A program made the translations under genes and the position numbers. The notes below the pieces were generated by a model, which saw only the letters and a list, made by a program, of their open reading frames with translations, did no database searches and was not told the origin of the DNA. Below are positions 1 to 8,036 of a stretch of 64,000 nt of DNA, in pieces. This stretch comes from Curtobacterium caseinilyticum (lineage in GTDB: Bacteria; Actinomycetota; Actinomycetes; Actinomycetales; Microbacteriaceae): assembly GCF_030363035.1 (NCBI RefSeq), contig NZ_JAUCMN010000007.1, forward strand, positions 62,001 to 126,000, written 5' to 3'. Numbering within the stretch: the first letter of the stretch is position 1; every line of letters begins with the position of its first letter.

Positions 1-171
1 GAGCGCGCGGCTCCTGCTGTCGAACAGGCCGAGCAGTCGGACGACGCCGTCCTGCTGATGCGCGAGCGCTCGGAACCCGTCGCGCTGCGGCCGGACCCGG
101 CCGATCGAGTGCCCCTCGAGCGCGGCGACGGGCCAGCCCCATCGCCCGCGTGCTTGCAGTCGTGTCCTCAT
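1..171 (-). CDS. possible hypothetical protein, partial (C-terminus outside window)
   Basis: An open frame runs from an ATG at 169-171 leftward out of the window (57 codons). A GGAGGG-type ribosome binding site lies just upstream, and the frame is divergent from the gene at 351. The visible part has no recognisable domain. A + strand frame is also open here until about 199, so the assignment is weak. Confidence 0.35.
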   Translation of the reverse strand, partial: MRTRLQARGRWGWPVAALEGHSIGRVRPQRDGFRALAHQQDGVVRLLGLFDSRSRAL

Positions 172-350
172 GTCACCACCCTCCTCGTCCCCGGATGATG
201 AACGATGAAGGGGTCCCTGGTCGCCGCCGTTCGGAACCTGCACGCCGTCACCAGCGGCGAGGAGCAGACTGCCGTCAGACGGTTCCGACCACGATGCTCG
301 CAGCGACGCACGCACCCTGGCGGTCACCACCGTCGACGGAAGCAGTCACC

Positions 351-851
351 ATGACCGGCTCATCCACCACTGCTGACCAGCACCTCGCACTGACGGGCGT
401 CGTTGCGTCCGGCCTCCCAACGTCTCTCGGCACCGACGCAGCCGAACGGTTCTACGACGTTCCCGCCGTCTTCAATCGGCGACCCAACCCGCAGGAGCTC
501 ACGGCGCTGGAAGGCTCAGCGAGTCATCACTCGCTGGAGCGTGCCGGCTACCGGGATGTGACCCTCGCCGTCCACGACCGGCGCTTGATCATCGGCAACA
601 CCAACCTCGGCCAGCTCGAACGCGGTCTCGCCACCGCCATCGCGAACCTGATCCACGAGATCAGCACCAACGCCCTAACAGCCATGCGCCAGTCACGTGC
701 TGATGCGCAGACCGCGCAAGATGCCCAGATCGCTCGCGCCCAAGACATCACCCGCGCCGCCGAACGAATCCACTTCACCCCCGACACCTCCGACGATGCG
801 GTGGGCGGCGCACCAGACAGCCTCGCAGAACGCAGGTCTGAGGCGCTGTGA
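351..851 (+). CDS. hypothetical protein (166 aa)
   Basis: I do not recognise the family. The ATG at 351 was chosen over the upstream in-frame ATG at 150 because GGAAG sits about 8 bases before it and the upstream extension is a low-quality Arg/Pro/His-rich stretch. The C-terminal third (LATAIANLIHEISTNAL onward) is predicted helical and Ala/Gln rich, possibly a short coiled coil. No signal peptide or membrane segment is seen. A second small gene of unknown function follows at 959 in the same direction. Confidence 0.5.
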   Translation: MTGSSTTADQHLALTGVVASGLPTSLGTDAAERFYDVPAVFNRRPNPQELTALEGSASHHSLERAGYRDVTLAVHDRRLIIGNTNLGQLERGLATAIANLIHEISTNALTAMRQSRADAQTAQDAQIARAQDITRAAERIHFTPDTSDDAVGGAPDSLAERRSEAL

Positions 852-958
852 GCAGTCATGCTCACCGCCGACACAGCACGGCACGCCGATCGGTCGACTT
901 GCCTTCGCCCCCGTGCGCTGGCATGAACCGGCTGACCGCAGAGATCGAGAAGAACACC

Positions 959-1195
959 ATGTCGGACTCAGCAACTCACATCACGCTCGACCCCGCAGGA
1001 GTGCTGCGGACCCTCGTCCTCCAAGAGCCCGCCGGTCCTGACATCACCCTGACCCTCCGGGGAACCGCCCCGGAAAGGTTGCAGTACAACGGGCGGATTT
1101 GGGCAGCCACGCATCATCGCCTGCACCGACCGATGGCACGCAACGGCTACCAATACACGCTCCTACAACCGCCAGAAGCACCCCCGCTCAGTTGA
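959..1195 (+). CDS. small hypothetical protein (78 aa)
   Basis: The ATG at 959 has a purine-rich GAGAAG motif just upstream. The product begins MSDSATHITLDPAGVLRTL and includes a GRIWAATHHRLHRP stretch that resembles a small beta-rich domain. No known family was recognised. It lies 107 bases after the preceding hypothetical gene in the same direction and may be co-transcribed with it. Confidence 0.45.
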   Translation: MSDSATHITLDPAGVLRTLVLQEPAGPDITLTLRGTAPERLQYNGRIWAATHHRLHRPMARNGYQYTLLQPPEAPPLS

Positions 1196-1225
1196 AGAGC
1201 ACGCACTTCTCGTACACTCCGGAGC

Positions 1226-1408
1226 ATGCGTTGGGCGGCGATCTCACTAGCGCTGGTGCTCCTGGGCTTGTTTCTGACCGTTGGCGCCGTCTAGCTCATC
1301 GCCCAAAGCAACTCACTCGGCTGGGTCCTCCTTGCGACTGACATAGCACTCGGTTTCGCAAAGGTGCGCGTGCCGGCGGCGCTCGACGGTGTCCCGTCCG
1401 ACCGGTAG
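1226..1408 (+). pseudogene. small two-TM membrane protein interrupted by an in-frame TAG
   Basis: From ATG 1226 (GGAG just upstream) the frame encodes a hydrophobic segment (MRWAAISLALVLLGLFLTV). It meets TAG at 1292-1294, then continues in the same frame with a second hydrophobic segment (LGWVLLATDIALGFA) to a TAG at 1406-1408. Two membrane helices on either side of the stop suggest a small membrane protein broken by an amber mutation. The final stop lies in the first bases of a dispersed repeat element. The 22-residue leader could still be made as a single-TM peptide. Confidence 0.4.
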
Positions 1409-1429
1409 CGGATCGGCTATCGGACAGCC
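1401..1429 (+). repeat. dispersed ~27-bp element, copy 1
   Basis: The copy contains GGTAGCGGATCGGCTATCGG, of the ATCGGAC tail type. Its first bases include the TAG stop of the upstream reading frame. It shares its core with nine other copies between here and 35.1 kb. Confidence 0.75.
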
Positions 1430-1530
1430 TTAGTCAGACCTGAGGACCGCATTCGCTTCTCCTCGAGCGGTAGGTGGCATCCGGCACACTGGGGCCATGG
1501 CTACCGCCCCCACTTGCCCGATGTCGCGGC

Positions 1531-2346
1531 ATGACTGAATCTGACCAGTCTCACGAAAGCTGGCAACAGCGCGTGACGCGTATGGCTGAGACGACAGATC
1601 AATGGTCGATTCGGACGAACGATGCGCCTCCGATCCTGCCGGGAAGCGCGCTTGGAGGGGACGATCACCCTGGCCTGCACGTCTCCGGAATCGCTTGGTA
1701 CGCCATCGTTGTCGCAGTGGAGCATCTCGAGTTCACGTTCTCTGCGATGAGAGCGACGGGTACCTTGTACCCGACCGCGCAGATGACCGCGCTGCGGACT
1801 GCCCTACTGACAGGTTCGCAAGCCGTTTGGGTCCTAGCGCCAACGCTGCGCGCGGAGCGTCGGGCGCACGCAATGCGGCTCCAAATGCAGGACTCACGGG
1901 ATGAGCTCGCGATGGTCCGCGGACTGTCAGCACTCGACGCTACTCAAGCGGCACTTCGAGCCGAGACCGAAGCGAACCTCGAGCAGCGGCAAGTGGATCG
2001 CAAGAACGTCGCCACAAAACTGGCCCTTCCATCTTCCGCTGTCGCCAAACTCAACAACACCGATGTGATCGCCAAGGCCTCCAGCTTTGTGCATCCCGAA
2101 GGCAATCAAACGCTCAACAGCGGTGTCAGCCTTCTCTGGCGCATGGGGAGCGCAGCGGCGCACGGCCAACGGTCGTACGCCGTGACCCGAGCAGGTCGGA
2201 ACGAGCGCAGGACGGACGTCCGCGACACGATCGTCGAGCTACGAGGCGACTTGGCTCGTGACATCGGGCCGTCTGCTGCCGCGGCAGTGTTGACCGTGAG
2301 CGAGGCCTTCCGGTTGTTCGATCTGCGCAATGGCGGCGCCCGGTAG
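1531..2346 (+). CDS. hypothetical protein (271 aa)
   Basis: The start is ATG 1531 (MTESDQSHESWQQRVTRM). An upstream in-frame ATG at 1474 is less likely because its extra 19 residues look non-coding. The protein is soluble and mostly helical. A WYAIVVAVEHLEFTFSAM segment lies near residue 60, and SLLWRMGSAAAHGQRSY lies near residue 215. A Trp-Arg...AAHG pattern of this kind is seen in uncharacterised actinobacterial, possibly HEPN-like, proteins; that is a loose resemblance only. Its stop (CGG TAG) is formed inside copy 2 of the dispersed element, and copy 1 lies upstream, so the gene is bracketed by the repeat. Confidence 0.6.
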   Translation: MTESDQSHESWQQRVTRMAETTDQWSIRTNDAPPILPGSALGGDDHPGLHVSGIAWYAIVVAVEHLEFTFSAMRATGTLYPTAQMTALRTALLTGSQAVWVLAPTLRAERRAHAMRLQMQDSRDELAMVRGLSALDATQAALRAETEANLEQRQVDRKNVATKLALPSSAVAKLNNTDVIAKASSFVHPEGNQTLNSGVSLLWRMGSAAAHGQRSYAVTRAGRNERRTDVRDTIVELRGDLARDIGPSAAAAVLTVSEAFRLFDLRNGGAR

Positions 2347-2366
2347 CCGATCGGGTAGCGGACGGC
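2339..2366 (+). repeat. dispersed ~27-bp element, copy 2 (diverged)
   Basis: The sequence CCCGGTAGCCGATCGGGTAG followed by CGGAC is a variant of the element with two changes in the core. It supplies the TAG stop of the 1531-2346 gene. Confidence 0.6.
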
Positions 2367-2542
2367 TCCCTTGAGGGAGCCGGCCTGGCGGCATGATTGC
2401 GACGACGCATGTGCGTGGCCAGGCGACGACGATTCCAGGGCTTTTCGTATTGACGTCATCGCCTGAACCCGCCGACGACTAGCAGCGCCACTAGCCACAT
2501 CCCGCTCCGGGCCATTGCTGTCCCGACGGACCGGCAGCACTG

Positions 2543-3562
2543 CTAGCCGCGTCGGAGGGTTTCCGAGGGAAGCTCCCCGAACGCGTTGGCATAGTATGCG
2601 GCGAACCGGCCGAGGTGCCCAAACCCCCAGCGGCGAGCGATCTCAGCCACGGTTGTGACGTCGGGTTCGGCAATGACCAGTTGCGCGCGCACATGGTGCA
2701 GCCGGACGGTGCGCAGGAACGACAGTGGACTCTCGCCAGCGTGTCGCTGGAAGTTCGCTTGCAGCCCCCGACTGTTGATCCCGACGGCACGGGCGACATC
2801 AGTCACGGTGATGGGTCGGTGGGCATTAGCGATCATCCACTCCTGCGCCAGCCGCATGGACGCGGGCCCCTCGTGCCGGAGGATGTCGAGTGTGGGGGTG
2901 GCGTCGTAGGCTTCGACGGCAGCTTCCGCAACCAGCATGTTCAGCGTAGATCGCCGGGCGCGATCGGTTGCCGAGTTCAACAGTTCCGGGGATGCGGACC
3001 GGATGACCTGCCGAAGGCGCGCAGCAGCGTCCGGCTTCGCGGTGGTTGTGAACTTCAGTGGTCCGGGGATCATCCCTGCATGCGCGGCTGCGACCGATTC
3101 GAGGAATGTCTTGTCGAAGCGGATGAGGTGCTGCGTTGTGGGGCGCGCCTCGAACTCGAACTCGCGGTCGCTGGGATACATCACCGGCGTTCCCGGCACC
3201 ATTTGGATCGGACTGCGCGCAGCACTGTCGAGGGTCAGTCCGGGGCCGGTCGCCCATGCGAGCATGTAGACGTCTTGCTGGCCGACGGTGCCCCACCTGT
3301 TTGCGGCAACCGACGATGTCCCAACAGCGACGTTCTCGTCGCCGACTGCGCGGAATCGCCACGAGAAGCCGTCAGCGGCGGAACGGCCGACGTGGATGTT
3401 GTCGCTGGAGTAGACGCCCTCGTAGAAGGCGACCGCGTCATCGATGGAGGTGCCGCGGCGGTCCACGTTCACGGGAGACTCATCGTCGGAGGGCATTCTG
3501 CGCTGATCTTTGCACTGACCTCCGACACTCCGCGCACCATAGGGAGTCAGCAGGGCAGTCAT
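2543..3562 (-). CDS. AraC-family transcriptional regulator
   Basis: The 339-residue protein has an N-terminal AraC-type sensing domain (roughly residues 40-220) and a C-terminal double helix-turn-helix. ITVTDVARAVGINSRGLQ and TVAEIARRWGFGHLGRFAAY are the two recognition units, and the order matches the AraC/XylS family. The start could instead be the ATG at 3496 (MPSDDESP); neither has a strong ribosome binding site. The inducer is unknown. It is divergent from the small gene at 3590, and no obvious structural gene is next to it, so the regulated target may lie elsewhere or have been lost. Confidence 0.85.
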   Translation of the reverse strand: MTALLTPYGARSVGGQCKDQRRMPSDDESPVNVDRRGTSIDDAVAFYEGVYSSDNIHVGRSAADGFSWRFRAVGDENVAVGTSSVAANRWGTVGQQDVYMLAWATGPGLTLDSAARSPIQMVPGTPVMYPSDREFEFEARPTTQHLIRFDKTFLESVAAAHAGMIPGPLKFTTTAKPDAAARLRQVIRSASPELLNSATDRARRSTLNMLVAEAAVEAYDATPTLDILRHEGPASMRLAQEWMIANAHRPITVTDVARAVGINSRGLQANFQRHAGESPLSFLRTVRLHHVRAQLVIAEPDVTTVAEIARRWGFGHLGRFAAYYANAFGELPSETLRRG

Positions 3563-3589
3563 TCGGGACGCTTGGCGTTGAGTGGGCGC

Positions 3590-3964
3590 ATGAAGTACGT
3601 GGTGTACGGCGAAAACCGGGTGATGACGGGCGACGCGATCGCGGATGCGGTCCTGGCCTACGCGGCCGCGCTGGGTGAGAACGGTACGACAGACATCGTC
3701 GAGATCCCAACGGCGGACGATGACGGCGTTGGTGTTCTCACGGAGATGCTCCTGGGCCCCGCGTCGCAGGTAATGGTTGAGGTGGCTCCGGACGATGAGC
3801 TCGAGCCGGAAGACGAGGACCTCGTCAACGAGCTCGTCCGCCGTACCGAGGCCGTGGGCGGCGGCCGGTTCGCGGACGCTGCATCGTCACACTCCGAGGA
3901 ACCCGCCGCAAGAAGGCTTCGGGCAGACCCCCCAACTCCCACGGACACCAATCGAACGAGCTGA
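3590..3964 (+). CDS. small conserved-type hypothetical protein (124 aa)
   Basis: The protein starts MKYVVYGENRVMTGDAI and is strongly acidic in the middle (EVAPDDELEPEDEDLVNELV), with a low-complexity tail. The N-terminal 90 residues look like a small alpha/beta domain. No domain family was recognised. The ATG at 3590 was preferred to much longer in-frame extensions because those run antisense through the AraC gene. It is divergent from the AraC regulator and lies just before copy 3 of the dispersed element. Confidence 0.55.
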   Translation: MKYVVYGENRVMTGDAIADAVLAYAAALGENGTTDIVEIPTADDDGVGVLTEMLLGPASQVMVEVAPDDELEPEDEDLVNELVRRTEAVGGGRFADAASSHSEEPAARRLRADPPTPTDTNRTS

Positions 3965-3994
3965 CCCTCGCGAGATCGACCAACCTTGGAAGGG

Positions 3995-4022
3995 TCCGCA
4001 AGCCTATCGGCTATCGAGACGC
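3995..4022 (+). repeat. dispersed ~27-bp element, copy 3
   Basis: It contains the exact core ATCGGCTATCGAGACGC at 4006-4022. Read on the - strand, this copy provides the last codons (Ala-Ser-Arg) and the TAG stop of the TetR gene that ends at 4011. Confidence 0.8.
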
Positions 4023-4610
4023 GATGTGTGGTCGTTGGAGGGGGTCGGTGACGGAGATGGTCGCAGCGAGGTTGAGATCGCTTGCGTTGCCGCTGACGCC
4101 TGCGGATGCGAGAAGGGTCGCACCGAAGACCGTGCTCCAGAATGTCCGCGCGTCCCTGTCGGCGCCGGCCACGCTCGTCCAGCCGTGCTCCCTGATCACG
4201 CGCTCCAGGTAGCGCTCTGACTGTCGGAAGAGGACAGCAAGCAAGAGCCTGACGCGCTCGCGCTGTGCCGCGTCGCCGCCGTTGTTGGCCAGTGCCTGCA
4301 CGACAGTGACCGTTGACGGCATCGCGAGCGCGGTCCGGGCAAGGACTTCGCGGAACTGCTCAGCACCCACGGCCCGGCGTCCGGCCGCTTGTAGTCGGGT
4401 GGTATCGCGAAGGAACAGCGCGAAAGCGGCGTCGAGCACCAGCCGGTCCTTCGACCCGTAGTGGTGGGTGATCTGGTTCGGGTACACCCCGGCCGCTCGG
4501 GCGATCTCGCTGACCGTGAGGTTGCGCGGTCCGGCCACACTCAAGAGCCCTGCCGTCGCCGCAAGGATGCGCGCGCGCGTCGCTGCGCCTCGTGGTGTGC
4601 CAGAGTCCAT
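4011..4610 (-). CDS. TetR-family transcriptional regulator
   Basis: The 199-residue protein has a clear TetR N-terminal DNA-binding domain: RARILAATAGLLSVAGPRNL, then VSEIARAAGVYPNQITHHYG, then SKDRLVLDAAF. A helical ligand-binding domain follows. ATG 4610 was chosen (GGGGGTGG upstream) over the in-frame ATG at 4649, because the longer start would place the operator inside the gene. It is divergent from the ketoacyl synthase at 4677, with two inverted-repeat operators between them, so it most likely represses itself and that gene. Confidence 0.88.
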   Translation of the reverse strand: MDSGTPRGAATRARILAATAGLLSVAGPRNLTVSEIARAAGVYPNQITHHYGSKDRLVLDAAFALFLRDTTRLQAAGRRAVGAEQFREVLARTALAMPSTVTVVQALANNGGDAAQRERVRLLLAVLFRQSERYLERVIREHGWTSVAGADRDARTFWSTVFGATLLASAGVSGNASDLNLAATISVTDPLQRPHIASR

Positions 4611-4629
4611 CACGTTTGCCACCCCCAAA

Positions 4630-4666
4630 TTGTACGGGATACAACTCAACTTGTTTGGCGTACAAG
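4630..4666. promoter_or_regulatory. twin palindromic operators for the TetR regulator
   Basis: Two matching inverted repeats sit between the divergent genes. The first is TTGTA-N5-TACAA at 4630-4644. The second is CTTGT-N7-ACAAG at 4650-4666, which is TTGTT-N5-TACAA on the same register. Their centres are 21 bp apart, two helical turns, as expected for two dimers on one DNA face. The second site runs into the AAGAAGGAG ribosome binding site of the ketoacyl synthase. Confidence 0.7.
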
Positions 4667-4676
4667 AAGGAGCATC

Positions 4677-5897
4677 ATGGACATTTCAGTCACGGGCTAC
4701 GGCGCGGTTTCACCGTTCGGGCACGGCGTCAGGCCGCTCTGGGACGCGCTCATCGCTGGTCAGTCCGGCGTTCGCCAGCTCGACCGCCAGGGCGCGCTTT
4801 GGGAACAGGTACCGATCCGGGTCGGGGCACCCGCGGCGCTCGACGCCGACGGAGCGCTCAGCCGAGTCCGGGCGAACCGGTTAGATCGCAGTCAGCAGCT
4901 CGCGCTCGTCGCCGCAGCAGAGGCATGGTCAGATGCCGGATCACCGGACGTCGACAGCGATCGACTCGCAGTGGTCGTTGGGACCGGTATCGGCGGTATC
5001 GAGACGCTTCTCGATGCCCACGACGTCCTTGGTGCCAGTGGTGCCCGGCGGGTGTCGCCGCGCACCGTGCCGATGCTGATGGCGAATGCTGCTGCGGCGC
5101 AGATCAGCATTGAGTACGGCGCTCGCGCTGGTGCGTACACGACGGTTTCGGCGTGCGCGTCCGGGGCTGAGGCGATCGCTGTCGCTGCGCGGTTGATCGT
5201 GACTGGTGAGGCGGACGTTGTGATCGCTGGGGGAACCGAGGCCGCGGTGACTCCGGTGACGATGGCGTCCTTCGCGCAGTCGCAGGCACTCGCCAAGGCG
5301 GGTGGCAACGACCCGGAGACCCTTTCTCGCCCATTCGACGTCGATCGTCGCGGGTTCGTCCTCGGCGAGGGAGCCGGCTTGGTCGTCCTCGAACGCGCCG
5401 AACACACCGCCGCACGTCGTCAGCGCTCTCATGGAACGCTCGCCGGCTGGGGCATCACGTCCGACGCGCACCACATCACCGCACCCCTGGAAGGCGGCGG
5501 CGAGCAGGAACGCGCGATGACCGCGGCGATCCGAATGGCAGGTCTCACCGGCACTGACGTCGATCACGTCAATGCCCACGCAACAGGCACCCTGGTTGGA
5601 GACATCGGAGAAGCTGCCGCGGTCAGCCGAGCCGTCGGACGGCACGCGCTCGTGACGGCGCCGAAGGGGGCTATCGGGCACATGTTCGGTGCAGCCGGTG
5701 CAGTCGAGGCGATCCTGACCCTCCGCGCGCTGGAGACGGGGACGGTTCCGCCAACGAGGAACCTTGAACAGCTCGACCCCGCAGTCGACCTCGACGTCGT
5801 CGCCGGCGCCGCCCGGCGTGCTCCGCTGCGGGCAGCGCTCAACAACTCGTTCGGATTCGGTGGACAAAACGCATCCCTGGTGTTCACCACTGCCTGA
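4677..5897 (+). CDS. beta-ketoacyl-[ACP] synthase family protein (FabF-like)
   Basis: This thiolase-fold condensing enzyme joins an acyl thioester to malonyl-ACP. At 406 residues it is full length for the FabF/KAS II group. The catalytic Cys is in TTVSACASGAEAI, the first His in VNAHATGTLVGD, and the Lys/His pair in PKGAIGHMFGAAGAVEA. The C-terminal signature NNSFGFGGQNASLVF is present. ATG 4677 follows AAGAAGGAG. No acyl carrier protein, ketoreductase or other fatty-acid gene is nearby, so it is a stand-alone, TetR-controlled synthase whose product cannot be predicted from context. Confidence 0.88.
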   Translation: MDISVTGYGAVSPFGHGVRPLWDALIAGQSGVRQLDRQGALWEQVPIRVGAPAALDADGALSRVRANRLDRSQQLALVAAAEAWSDAGSPDVDSDRLAVVVGTGIGGIETLLDAHDVLGASGARRVSPRTVPMLMANAAAAQISIEYGARAGAYTTVSACASGAEAIAVAARLIVTGEADVVIAGGTEAAVTPVTMASFAQSQALAKAGGNDPETLSRPFDVDRRGFVLGEGAGLVVLERAEHTAARRQRSHGTLAGWGITSDAHHITAPLEGGGEQERAMTAAIRMAGLTGTDVDHVNAHATGTLVGDIGEAAAVSRAVGRHALVTAPKGAIGHMFGAAGAVEAILTLRALETGTVPPTRNLEQLDPAVDLDVVAGAARRAPLRAALNNSFGFGGQNASLVFTTA

Positions 5898-5909
5898 GCG
5901 GCTGAGACG

Positions 5910-5937
5910 TCCGGTCGACGATCGGCTATCGAGACGC
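5910..5937 (+). repeat. dispersed ~27-bp element, copy 4
   Basis: It contains the exact core ATCGGCTATCGAGACGC at 5921-5937, preceded by TCCGGTCGACG. It lies between the convergent ends of the ketoacyl synthase and the next - strand gene. Confidence 0.8.
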
Positions 5938-5981
5938 TGTTGCCGTCTTCGACTCCATCGATGCCACCGTCCTCTGTACCG

Positions 5982-6473
5982 CTATCGGCGAATTTCGATC
6001 AGGAGGATCCAGCCGTAGTAGACGGCGACGATGATGCCGGTAATGCACTGGACGAGGAGCCAGTACAGGCCGCCGCCGAAGCCGGCGATGAGGGAGGATC
6101 CGGCGACGATGGCGGGGAGGGAGCCGATGATGGCGAGTGCGATGAGGCTGACTCGCCACTGTGCTTGGTCGGCGCCGCCGATGTTGCGGATGGTCGTGGT
6201 GAGCACGATGGCGGCGAGGGCGATCCCGATCCCGAGAACTTCCACACCGAGTAGGACTCGCGTTTGCCCAGGTGCGAGGCAGACCAGGCTGAGAAGGACC
6301 AGACTGATGAGGATGCTCAACGTGCGAGCGGCGAGAGCTGGCAGGGCGGCGATTTCGAGGATCGCTTCGTGGTTGAGGGACACGGCGACGAAGATCAGTC
6401 CGGCGAGTGCTGCTGCTGCGCCGCCGGTCATGACGAACAGGTCGTGCCACGCTTCGACGTCGTAGGCGGTCAT
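5982..6473 (-). CDS. small integral membrane protein (163 aa), unknown function
   Basis: The ATG at 6473 is directly preceded by GGAGGATCAG. The protein has about five hydrophobic helices: around residues 15-35 (TGGAAAALAGLIFVAVSLN), 45-70, 75-100, 112-135 and 140-160. The N-terminal WHDLFVMTGGAAAALAGLIF pattern is common in uncharacterised bacterial membrane proteins. It is the last gene of a - strand set with the small membrane protein at 6571 and the NmrA-like gene at 7000. Confidence 0.65.
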   Translation of the reverse strand: MTAYDVEAWHDLFVMTGGAAAALAGLIFVAVSLNHEAILEIAALPALAARTLSILISLVLLSLVCLAPGQTRVLLGVEVLGIGIALAAIVLTTTIRNIGGADQAQWRVSLIALAIIGSLPAIVAGSSLIAGFGGGLYWLLVQCITGIIVAVYYGWILLIEIRR

Positions 6474-6570
6474 CTGATCCTCCGGTGTTCTTCGGGTCTG
6501 GAAGGTTGGTGCGCCGTCGTCGAGTGGATGGTGGTTCCGCTCGACGACGGGCACACTGTCCAGTCGACTG

Positions 6571-6981
6571 TTATGGGTGAATGCGGCGGTGTTCGAGGAT
6601 GGCTGCGACTCCGTTCACCGCCAGTGCCGCGGCAGCTACGTAGGTCTGTGGTCCTTGCCGGCTCGTCTTCGCCGGTGGGTCTGCCATCGCGACGCCCGGG
6701 TACGCCGACGCGGTGAGTTGTGTGCCCCAGTACAAGGACGCGGCGGTCGCGGCAACGGTGAGTCGGTTCCGATTCCAGCGCCCGTTGCCCCAGATCGCAG
6801 TGAGCGCGGCGGCGGACAGCGCCGCGCCGAGGCTCATGGTCTGCGCGTTGTGAAACTTCGCGTGGGGCGGCCAATCGGGGTTGTGGATGTGTGTCCTGTT
6901 CCAGTCGAACACGAACGGTCCGGCGCCGGCGTAGACGGCGGTGACGGTGAGGAGGACTTTTCCGAGCGATGCTTTCGTCAT
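6571..6981 (-). CDS. small membrane protein (136 aa), possibly DUF6640-like
   Basis: About four hydrophobic segments are visible: KVLLTVTAVYAGAGPFVFDW, MSLGAALSAAALTAIWG, LTVAATAASLYWGTQLTASA and TYVAAAALAVNGVAAIL. The soluble loop HNPDWPPHAKFHNAQT contains three His residues. Actinobacterial membrane proteins of this size with an H-x-P-x-W-x3-A-x-F-H motif are placed in an uncharacterised DUF family, which I recall as DUF6640 without certainty. It starts 18 bases after the stop of the upstream reductase gene, so the two are probably co-transcribed. Confidence 0.65.
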   Translation of the reverse strand: MTKASLGKVLLTVTAVYAGAGPFVFDWNRTHIHNPDWPPHAKFHNAQTMSLGAALSAAALTAIWGNGRWNRNRLTVAATAASLYWGTQLTASAYPGVAMADPPAKTSRQGPQTYVAAAALAVNGVAAILEHRRIHP

Positions 6982-6999
6982 GAGGGTGACCTTCCGGTG

Positions 7000-7854
7000 T
7001 CAGAAGTCCGAGGCGTGATCAGCGGCCCACTCGTCGAACCCGATCGCCGGGCGGCCGAGCACGTTGGCGATGGTGGTCGTGGCGGGGGAGTTGCCGGCTG
7101 CGGCGTCGTCGAGGAACTGCAGCACCGCCTCGGCTTCCTCAGCGGGCATGAACCGAGCGAACTGCGCACTTGCCGCAGCACGGTCGAGCTCGGTGACCTC
7201 GATGCTCTTCCCCGTCGCCGCTGCGATCGCGGCGACCTGCTCGCGTTGCGAGATCCGGGCGGGACCGGTGAGCAGGTTGCTCACTGCCGGCAGGGTGGTG
7301 CCGGTCAGAGCCGCGACCGTGACGGCGGCAATGTCCTTCTCGTGGATCGGTGCCGTGAGAGCGTCCGGCTGGTACAGCGCGACCGAGGAAGTGGCCTTGA
7401 TGGGCCACGACCAGCCGAGCGCATTGGTCGCGAGGACCAGCGGCCGGATTGGTACGACGTCGAGGTCGTCCGCTGCGGCGAACGCGTCCTCGACCTCGCG
7501 GTGCTCTTCGGTGATCGCGTTGCCTCTGGAGGTGGGGTGGATGACGCTGCCGGAGGACATGAGCACGATCCGGCTGACTCCGGCGTTCCGGGCGGCGTCG
7601 ATCACGCCGGCGACGCCGTCGTGGTTGGCGTAGAGGAACACCTGACCGATGCCGGCGAAGGCAGCGTCGAGGCTGGGTCGGTCGGTGAGGTCGGCGGTGA
7701 CGACGTCGACGCCGGCGGGGAACCGACCTGGCTCGGGCTTCCGGGCTGACGCGCGCACGGGTACGCCTTGCGCGAGGAGCGCGTCGAGGACGTGACGGCC
7801 GACGCTGCCGCGGGCACCCATCACGAGAGTGGGCTTGATGTCGGGGGTGTGCAT
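7000..7854 (-). CDS. NmrA-like NAD(P)-binding reductase (SDR superfamily, atypical)
   Basis: The 284-residue Rossmann protein has the dinucleotide motif VMGARGSVGRHVLDALL near its N-terminus. DVVTADLTDRPSLDAAF and AGVSRIVLMSSGSVIH follow, and the layout is that of NmrA/azoreductase-like atypical SDRs. The Tyr-x3-Lys catalytic pair is not evident, as in NmrA sensors and related reductases. ATG 7854 has GGAGTCC upstream and was chosen over a long Arg/Cys-rich N-terminal extension. It is the first gene of the - strand trio with two small membrane proteins. The substrate is unknown. Confidence 0.8.
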   Translation of the reverse strand: MHTPDIKPTLVMGARGSVGRHVLDALLAQGVPVRASARKPEPGRFPAGVDVVTADLTDRPSLDAAFAGIGQVFLYANHDGVAGVIDAARNAGVSRIVLMSSGSVIHPTSRGNAITEEHREVEDAFAAADDLDVVPIRPLVLATNALGWSWPIKATSSVALYQPDALTAPIHEKDIAAVTVAALTGTTLPAVSNLLTGPARISQREQVAAIAAATGKSIEVTELDRAAASAQFARFMPAEEAEAVLQFLDDAAAGNSPATTTIANVLGRPAIGFDEWAADHASDF

Positions 7855-7982
7855 GAGGACTCCAAACACGCAGGATCTGCGCGCCATGAGAGCCGATCGG
7901 CACGGGGCGTTCCGACGCTTCACCCCGACAAGAGTCAGACTACAACCCCGGGGAGCGATAGTCGACCGGACGTGAGGAACGC

Positions 7983-8010
7983 ACCGGCAGGTGATCAACT
8001 ACCGAGACGC
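7983..8010 (+). repeat. dispersed ~27-bp element, copy 5
   Basis: ACCGGCAGGTGATCAACTAC followed by CGAGACGC is a diverged core with an intact CGAGACGC tail. It lies 26 bases before a truncated hydrolase gene. Confidence 0.65.
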
Positions 8011-8036
8011 TTGGTGGTCGATGTCATGGTGACGCC

